From: Marine Group II euryarchaeote MED-G37
Lineage (GTDB): Archaea; Thermoplasmatota; Poseidoniia; Poseidoniales; Thalassarchaeaceae
Assembly: GCA_002457555.1 (NCBI GenBank)
Contig: NTJQ01000001.1
Coordinates: 62,001-126,000 of the forward strand
Length of the DNA: 64,000 bases
Direction: 5' to 3'
Shown: positions 58,016-64,000 of the stretch, one piece after another
Layout of the letters: the number at the start of each line of letters is the position of its first letter
How positions within the stretch are numbered: the first letter of the stretch is position 1
Position numbers and translations under genes: made by a program
The notes under the pieces: generated by a model
Told to the model about the DNA's origin: nothing
Database searches by the model: none
The model's input: the letters and a program-made list of their open reading frames with translations, nothing else

Positions 58016-59677
58016 GTGATTATGATGTCTGAGATTCTAACTACTCTTGCCATCTTTTGGCTCTCTGCTCTAATCTTCTATATTCTAGTCCACAGAGGAT
58101 TGTGGATATTCTCCGACGTAGCACGAACTATGGGGATGTTCATGCTCGAAAAAGCCCTAGGCCCGGGAATCGACTTAGTTGAGGGCCGTTCAGGTTCTGC
58201 TGCAAGAGCATGGATTCTGCAATCGGTTCTATGGATGATGGTCGGCGCTCTATTCACCTTTGAGGGAATGTGGCTTTCACATGACCCGACCGCACTTCAT
58301 TCACTTGGCGCATGGGGATACGACCCAACTGCAGAGACTCTAGCCGCCACTGGTAAGGCTGTTACCGCATTTGGTGGAATAAGTATGGCACTAATCGGCT
58401 GTGGCCTACACATTCTTCCCAAGTTGTTGGGCACAGGACTTGCGAGTGAAAGAAATGGAACCTTGGTCTCATTCCTTTACTCCGGCGGGGTATTCGTCAC
58501 TTTGATTGGTTCCCACGATCCGGTTATTCTTGGGTTCAAGGTTCTAGTTATTGGAACAGGAATACACATTTTGGCAATGACAGCCATCGTCATCAACCAA
58601 TTACTCACTGTAGCTAGTCGTACCGACTCAATTCCGATGCCAGCATGGCTTATTCTGCTAGGTTTGATGGCTGAATCATTCAATATAATCGCTGTAATGT
58701 CAACCGGTGGAATTGAGGATGGAAATGGCCAGTGGTTGATGTACAGATTACAGGGAAGCGGGTTCTTCTTCCTTTCATTATCCGGCGTTGTATTGTACGC
58801 ATCTAGCGTTGGTTCCGGAAATGCACTCTGGTCTCGAACACTAGTTGGTGCAACATTGCTCGGTGGTTTGTTTACATTGAACCCGTTTGGTGCAAACCAC
58901 GGAAATCTGGTTGCAGATTTATTCGGTCTTGATGCTGGAGAGTTGGCTATGTCCACAAATGACACAGTGATAGTTACCTTCCTAATGGCGCTTGCATCAG
59001 TACCGGTAATCGCTTTCGTTGCAAATGCTATGCTAACCATTCGAGATAGTTCGTCTCCGGGAACTGCTGGTCTAGCCGAGATTAATCTTGGATTACTGGC
59101 GATGATTCCGGTATTTATCGGCTCACTGTTTGTTCAAACCGATGCAGTATCGGGAACTAATGCAATCTCTGGGCTTTCGTGGACAATCGAAGAGATGAGC
59201 CGATGGGCAGTATTGGTGCCACTATCACTTGGTTCAGTACTTACTCTCTATCCTTCAATTACCGGGCGACAATTGGCGTCTGCTGAGCGCGCTCGAGCCT
59301 CGTTTTGGTTGATGGGTGCTGCAGTTTTGCTTGGATTAATGCTCAATTTGACTTCCAGCGCTATAGACATGGCTCTCTTAGACGCTGGTGTAGAAGACCC
59401 ATCTAGTCTATCTCACGAACTTTCAGTGGCCGCTTCTGTAATCTTCTACTTTGCTGTAGTTGCGATGATTCTACACTGTCTAAATATGGTAAGCGGGCTA
59501 TTCCGCGGCGAGATTGTCGGAGAAGATACCGAGGTTGCCTCATCTATCGAGATAGAAACCTACAACCTCGCATCTGCTACAAGTGTCTCTCGAATCCTTG
59601 CCTCTGGTGCTGGAATGGACACAATAGTAGTGCCAGTGGGCGAATCGGACGAGAAGGGCTCAGCAACTGATTTGTAA
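58016..59677 (+). CDS. Polytopic membrane protein, possibly distantly related to heme-copper oxidase subunit I
   Basis: About 14 hydrophobic segments; GGISMALIGCGLHILPKLLGTGLASERNGTLVSFLYSGG and SITGRQLASAERARASFWLM recall CcoN/NorB helices. Likely start is ATG at 58022/58025 after GAGGTGA. Confidence 0.45.
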   Translation: MIMMSEILTTLAIFWLSALIFYILVHRGLWIFSDVARTMGMFMLEKALGPGIDLVEGRSGSAARAWILQSVLWMMVGALFTFEGMWLSHDPTALHSLGAWGYDPTAETLAATGKAVTAFGGISMALIGCGLHILPKLLGTGLASERNGTLVSFLYSGGVFVTLIGSHDPVILGFKVLVIGTGIHILAMTAIVINQLLTVASRTDSIPMPAWLILLGLMAESFNIIAVMSTGGIEDGNGQWLMYRLQGSGFFFLSLSGVVLYASSVGSGNALWSRTLVGATLLGGLFTLNPFGANHGNLVADLFGLDAGELAMSTNDTVIVTFLMALASVPVIAFVANAMLTIRDSSSPGTAGLAEINLGLLAMIPVFIGSLFVQTDAVSGTNAISGLSWTIEEMSRWAVLVPLSLGSVLTLYPSITGRQLASAERARASFWLMGAAVLLGLMLNLTSSAIDMALLDAGVEDPSSLSHELSVAASVIFYFAVVAMILHCLNMVSGLFRGEIVGEDTEVASSIEIETYNLASATSVSRILASGAGMDTIVVPVGESDEKGSATDL

Positions 59678-59745
59678 GAAAATCAGTACAAGCCAGCACC
59701 GTCAAGTTGAGGGCTAAACACCCCTGTTGAATAGAAGGGAAAGAC

Positions 59746-61032
59746 ATGAGGATAGGCCTAGTTGGTAAGCCGAACGTTGGGAAATCAACGACATTCTCGG
59801 CTCTAACCCAAACACCTGTTGATATTGCAAATTATCCATTTACAACCATTGATCCTAATGTAGGGGTAGCATGGATTCCTCTTAGAGAACCGTGTGCCTG
59901 CTCGACACTTAGAGCAAAACGCGAGGCAGATGGAAGGCTCGTATCAACAACTGATGACGATCTCCGAAAGGGCAGCATTTGTTCCCCAAATACTGGCTCT
60001 TGCATTGGCCACAATCGCCTAGTTCCTGTCACATTAGTGGACGTTGCTGGATTGGTTCCAGGAGCCCACGAGGGGCGAGGTAGAGGAAATCAATTCTTAT
60101 CGGATTTAGCCCAATGTGATGCACTAATCCAAGTCGTTGATGTATCTGGTTCGACAGATTTGGAAGGAAATCCAGTGGGTCATGGGGGCTCCAATCCCGT
60201 CGAAGAGCATGAGTTCCTTCTCGGGGAGTTGGATGCTTGGATCCGTGGAATAATCGAATCTAGCTGGCAGCGTGGATCTCGCCGTGTCCAATCAGAAGGC
60301 GATAAGGCCCTAGTTACATATCTGTTAGATCAATTAAGTGGCATTGGCGCGAATGAATCCCATGTCTCATCCGGCATTACTGAGGTTTCATCTCAGCACC
60401 CTGATGCCGGCGTCCCATGGTCTTGGGGTCAAGAGGAGTTGACAACACTGGCGAAAACAATTAGAACAGGATTATTCCCTATTTGTATTGCAGCAAACAA
60501 AGCGGATCGAGTTGAAGAAGACTCATGGAATCAACTTGAGGAGATGGTAACTGCATCTGGAGGTATACTAGTTCCCACAAGTGCCGAGGCAGAACTTGCA
60601 CTAAGCAGGGCGAGTGCTGCCGGATTAATTCAACACAGACCGGGGGGAGAAGGTTTCACAGTCACCAACAAAGGGGAGTCCAATTTGTCTGAAGCGCAAA
60701 GGAATGCCCTATCCTCAATTGGAGAGTCCCTTGCAAAATGGTCTGGTGGAGGATTGGTTGGGCTTGTTGGAGATATTGTATTCGATAGGCTCGATAGAAG
60801 AGTTGCCTATCCCGTACAAGATGAAACTCACTGGGTAGATGGAGAAGGTAATATCCTCCCCGATGCTATTCTAATCTCAGATGGAACAACAGCGAAGGGA
60901 TTAGCCTACGCAGTTCACACCGACCTTGGTGATGGTTTCATTCGAGCTACAGACGCCCGCAGTGGACGTGTAATCGGTGCAGATCACGAGGTAAAGAATG
61001 GCGACGTGATACGAATTCACGCCAAATCGTGA
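59746..61032 (+). CDS. YchF/OBG-related GTPase with C-terminal TGS-like domain
   Basis: [67 protein letters not shown]. Confidence 0.9.
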   Translation: MRIGLVGKPNVGKSTTFSALTQTPVDIANYPFTTIDPNVGVAWIPLREPCACSTLRAKREADGRLVSTTDDDLRKGSICSPNTGSCIGHNRLVPVTLVDVAGLVPGAHEGRGRGNQFLSDLAQCDALIQVVDVSGSTDLEGNPVGHGGSNPVEEHEFLLGELDAWIRGIIESSWQRGSRRVQSEGDKALVTYLLDQLSGIGANESHVSSGITEVSSQHPDAGVPWSWGQEELTTLAKTIRTGLFPICIAANKADRVEEDSWNQLEEMVTASGGILVPTSAEAELALSRASAAGLIQHRPGGEGFTVTNKGESNLSEAQRNALSSIGESLAKWSGGGLVGLVGDIVFDRLDRRVAYPVQDETHWVDGEGNILPDAILISDGTTAKGLAYAVHTDLGDGFIRATDARSGRVIGADHEVKNGDVIRIHAKS

Positions 61033-61119
61033 TTCAATCGTGAAGTCTGGACAAGAGAAGGGTGAGCTGTCTCTCGGCGTCCGCCTGTAGAAGCGGCCAG
61101 CATCCGCACGACCTCATAG

Positions 61120-61136
61120 CCACCGCTAAACGGTGG
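61120..61136 (-). terminator. Hairpin downstream of the L12 gene
   Basis: CCACCG-CTAAA-CGGTGG in the convergent intergenic region. Confidence 0.4.
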
Positions 61137-61167
61137 TCGCAGGTTGTGTGTTAACTTACTACTAGCT

Positions 61168-61479
61168 TCAACCGAAGAGAGAACCGAGGCCTTCGAAGCC
61201 ACCGGCTTCTTCCTCTTCTTCCTCAGCTGGCGCTTCTTCAGCAGCAGGAGCAGCGTCTCCACCACCGCCACCAGCAGCAGCTGGAGCAGCAGCGACAGGC
61301 GCAGCAACGGCAGTTGCCATTGCTTCACCGATGTCAACATCGCCGAGGGATGTGACAAGTGCCTTTACTCGGGCCCCGTCAACCTCAACACCAGCAGCGC
61401 TCAAAACTGAGCTAACGCCGTCTTCATCGATATCCTTCTCTGCGGAGTGCAGTAACATTGCAGCATATACATATTCCAT
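61168..61479 (-). CDS. rpl12: 50S ribosomal protein L12 (P1/P2 type)
   Basis: [34 protein letters not shown] ... [18 protein letters not shown]. Confidence 0.95.
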   Translation of the reverse strand: MEYVYAAMLLHSAEKDIDEDGVSSVLSAAGVEVDGARVKALVTSLGDVDIGEAMATAVAAPVAAAPAAAGGGGGDAAPAAEEAPAEEEEEEAGGFEGLGSLFG

Positions 61480-61500
61480 TTTTTTCTCACCTTTTTTTTT

Positions 61501-62526
61501 TCAGCCGAAGAGGTCGCCGAGTCCATCGAACCCTGCGTCTTCTTCTTCCTCCGTTTCCTCTTCTGCCGAGGCATCCTCGGCGGATTCTGCTGCATCGGAG
61601 GTTGCAGCAGGAGCACTTTCAGCAACGCTAGCAGCAGCACCTAGTGCCGCCGCCAACTCGTCATCAAGTGCAGAGGAATCTAGCTGACCTGCTAGGGCCA
61701 GCGCACGTGCGTTTGCACGTGTAATGAATAGCGGAATCGTGACATCGTTGGTGATGCCTGCTTCCACCGCGACAGATGTCGCCTCGCCACTCGCCTTTGC
61801 GAGTAGGGTTGGCATTGTCTGTGAAGCGAACCAGCGAATGTTGCAGGCGAGGTTGAATGCGCCTGATGTCGCGGTAATGATATCCGTTCGGAATCCATCT
61901 GTGTCTAGGTCTAGCGAATCGGCTTCGAATAGGAACCCGTCTTCAATTGCTCCGGTTAGGATAATTCCAATTTCAATGGGGTTAATATCCAACTTGGAAA
62001 GCATGATTCCAAGATCTGCTGAAATCGTTTCACCTTTGTTGACAACAGTCGTAGTCTTCTGAATGGCAACCTTTCCCTTGTCTATTTTAGCGGGAATTCC
62101 AACAGCGTTGAACTCACCAACGATAGGACCAGGGCCGAATTCGGTTGGCCCTTCCTCGACTACAATGTCCATTGGCGAAACTTCTCCTTCCTTGGCAGCA
62201 CGACCTTGTTTTGTCTTTTCCAGTTCGGAGTATAGTTGGAAGACATTCATAGAATTAGTGTGAACGATCGCAGGTTGTATTGCTCCTTCAAGCAGCGATT
62301 CTAGTTCTTCCATCGGTCGATCGGTTTGCTTCCAAGCGAGGCGCATCAAGGTTTTCTTTGCCATTGTTATAGATAGGCTGCTACGCAAATCATCGCGCAT
62401 GCTTAGCATATTCTTGGCAGGAACCCCTCCGATGTCGACAACCCCAAGAACTCCATCTGAGGTCAAAATTGCAGCGAGTTCACCAACACGGTCTCGCTTC
62501 CAAGACGCTACCTTTGGCTCAATCAT
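61501..62526 (-). CDS. rplP0: 50S ribosomal protein L10 (acidic P0)
   Basis: VASWKRDRVGELAAILTSDGVLGVVDIGGVPAKNMLSMRDDLR ... C-terminal EEEEDAGFDGLGDLFG. Confidence 0.95.
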   Translation of the reverse strand: MIEPKVASWKRDRVGELAAILTSDGVLGVVDIGGVPAKNMLSMRDDLRSSLSITMAKKTLMRLAWKQTDRPMEELESLLEGAIQPAIVHTNSMNVFQLYSELEKTKQGRAAKEGEVSPMDIVVEEGPTEFGPGPIVGEFNAVGIPAKIDKGKVAIQKTTTVVNKGETISADLGIMLSKLDINPIEIGIILTGAIEDGFLFEADSLDLDTDGFRTDIITATSGAFNLACNIRWFASQTMPTLLAKASGEATSVAVEAGITNDVTIPLFITRANARALALAGQLDSSALDDELAAALGAAASVAESAPAATSDAAESAEDASAEEETEEEEDAGFDGLGDLFG

Positions 62527-63224
62527 TCAATCACCTCGACCTTAATTGAAGGGCCCATTGAGGTCTTGATGTAGCAAGAACGGATATTTCCTGTGCCGCG
62601 CTCTAGTTTTCCAGTAACACGACTCCAGATTGCCATCGCATTGTTGGTTAAATCATCGAGACTTTGCTCTCGTGAGCCCATTGGGCTGTGGAATGTCATA
62701 TTGTCTCTTGAGCGAACAATCGTTGTATCCTTCAGACCAGCTGCAACCATTGCGGGGTCAAGAGTAGGAGGAACGGGTCGTGGCATCTTACCACGAGGTC
62801 CGAGAACCACACCGAGGAATCTACCAACTGTTCCCATGTGTGGTATCTCTGCGAGGAAGAAATCGATGCTATTTGCTAACTTACGAGCCTGTTGACGGTT
62901 ACCGCCTAAATCCTCTATAGTTGTAGGGTCGATAATGTCGATTCCAGCAGCTCTGGCTTTAGTTGCCATTTCGCCACCAGCAAACATGGCTATCTTGATT
63001 GGCTTTCCACGCCCAGCGGGAAGTCTAATTTCCTCTTGAATACGGTTTGCTGGGTTCTTCAAATCGATGTCCTTCAAGTTAAATGAAAACTCGACGGTTT
63101 CGATGAACTTGCGCTCAGGAGCGCTGTTCAAGGCTTCTTCAATTGCTGTTTGGATATTTTCTCTCATATTCCTCACCTCTGCGGTCAGCGAGGTTACCCT
63201 CTCCCGCAATTCGTGAATTATCAC
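62523..63224 (-). CDS. rpl1: 50S ribosomal protein L1
   Basis: FVETVEFSFNLKDIDLKNP-type N-terminus; LGVVLGPRGKMPRPVPP. Confidence 0.95.
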   Translation of the reverse strand: MIIHELRERVTSLTAEVRNMRENIQTAIEEALNSAPERKFIETVEFSFNLKDIDLKNPANRIQEEIRLPAGRGKPIKIAMFAGGEMATKARAAGIDIIDPTTIEDLGGNRQQARKLANSIDFFLAEIPHMGTVGRFLGVVLGPRGKMPRPVPPTLDPAMVAAGLKDTTIVRSRDNMTFHSPMGSREQSLDDLTNNAMAIWSRVTGKLERGTGNIRSCYIKTSMGPSIKVEVIE

Positions 63225-63499
63225 TCAAAATGCTCGTCGAATCTCCCTTCTTTCATTGCTTGTAATGCGGCCTTTGGCTCCATGCCTTCGACCTTAATTC
63301 GCATTGCTACGCAGGTTCCCATGACCTCACGCGAGCGCGCGTATAGTGTTGCACCAGTTAAGCGGTCTTTCTGCTTGTCAGCAACCTGCTTGACTTGGTC
63401 CATTGATAGGTTCTCAGTGGATGCATCCCAGCTTCCATTACACTTCTTTTGACCGAGGGTCTGCAGAATCATATGAGGTGTCTCATTACGTGCTGACAT
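63221..63499 (-). CDS. rpl11: 50S ribosomal protein L11, C-terminal (rRNA-binding) domain only
   Basis: ENLSMDQVKQVADKQKDRLTGATLYARSREVMGTCVAMRIKVEGMEPKAALQAMKEGRFDEHFE matches L11 CTD; syntenic (spt5-L11-L1-P0-L12); N-terminal domain absent. Confidence 0.85.
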   Translation of the reverse strand: MSARNETPHMILQTLGQKKCNGSWDASTENLSMDQVKQVADKQKDRLTGATLYARSREVMGTCVAMRIKVEGMEPKAALQAMKEGRFDEHFE

Positions 63500-63585
63500 G
63501 CTCTTTACCCCCTACTGAAGTGCCTCGCCGACCTGCTCTCCCTATTTGAGCGTGATGACGAACCTCTAATTTCTCCTGATTATGC

Positions 63586-64000
63586 TCATTCAACACGCTG
63601 AGTAACTCGAACTTGATCAGCACGTACTGTCAGGGCGACTGGTACAGCCGCTTCGAATAGCTCGACAGTGACCTCTTCCTTTGACTCTGTAACACGTATA
63701 ACACGGGCCGACTGGCCTTTGAATGCGCCACCGCTGATTTCGATTATACAACCTTCCTCAATACCAGCTGTAGCCGCCTTAGGCTCGAGGTAGGAGAGTG
63801 TATTTTCTAGAGGCGAAACACCGGGTAGAACCTTTCGACAGTTCTTCAAGCGAGTTGTGGTCATTCCAGACATTCCAATTAATTTCTCGACATGGTGAAG
63901 TGCAGACGCCTCAAGGAAAATATAGCCGCGTACATGCCCTGGAACCAATACTCCGAAAATTTCGTCTTGAATGTCCTTCAGAGAACCGGTACCGGAGAGT
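63586..64000 (-). CDS. spt5: Transcription elongation factor Spt5/NusG, 5'-partial at window end
   Basis: Frame open to window edge (LSGTGSLKDIQDEIFGVLVPGHVRGYIFLEA); KOW motif CIIEISGGAFKGQSARVIRV. Confidence 0.9.
   Translation of the reverse strand, partial: LSGTGSLKDIQDEIFGVLVPGHVRGYIFLEASALHHVEKLIGMSGMTTTRLKNCRKVLPGVSPLENTLSYLEPKAATAGIEEGCIIEISGGAFKGQSARVIRVTESKEEVTVELFEAAVPVALTVRADQVRVTQRVE

Noticed and set aside
61480-61500. Homopolymer A-run (minus strand) between P0 and L12 as a frameshift site
   Set aside because: It lies after the P0 stop codon and before the L12 Shine-Dalgarno, so it is not within a translated frame.
63500-63585. Frameshift that would restore the L11 N-terminal domain
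   Set aside because: Only 86 bp available before the spt5 stop, with an in-frame TAG at 63512-63514 and a Shine-Dalgarno at the short ORF; an ~200-bp NTD cannot fit.
1-64000. Mobile elements, prophage, toxin-antitoxin or integron in the window
   Set aside because: No transposase, integrase, phage structural genes or terminal inverted repeats recognised on either strand.

Overview
The window looks like a gene-dense, intron-free archaeal chromosome segment. It is most consistent with a marine Thermoplasmatota lineage (MGII/Poseidoniales-like; this is inferred from gene content, and no search was run). Supporting markers are archaeal ribosomal proteins L18e, L13, S9, P0/L10, L12/P1, L1 and L11, plus RpoN, MCM, GatE, Trm1, RaSEA, Pth2 and Spt5/NusG. 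The rest includes a NAD+-dependent DNA ligase, an AddAB-like helicase-nuclease pair, a complete branched-chain amino acid ABC transporter with an unusual binding protein, large surface proteins (Ig-like; RCC1 plus Cys-repeat), two tRNA genes (Pro-GGG, Arg-GCG), and several strong intergenic hairpins. The observations most worth following up are: (1) an L11 gene lacking its entire N-terminal domain but with its own Shine-Dalgarno and a bounding stop; (2) a lipoprotein whose SBP_bac_3 domain appears circularly permuted and fused to two LivK-type domains; (3) an AddAB-like pair in which both nuclease domains carry a Cys quartet; (4) an aquaporin-like membrane protein with both NPA motifs lost; (5) a DUF4430-like lipoprotein next to an ECF S-component-like membrane protein; (6) a cysteine dioxygenase with the Cys-Tyr cofactor pair. 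No CRISPR array, transposase, integrase or prophage was seen. All family assignments come from motif reading by eye.
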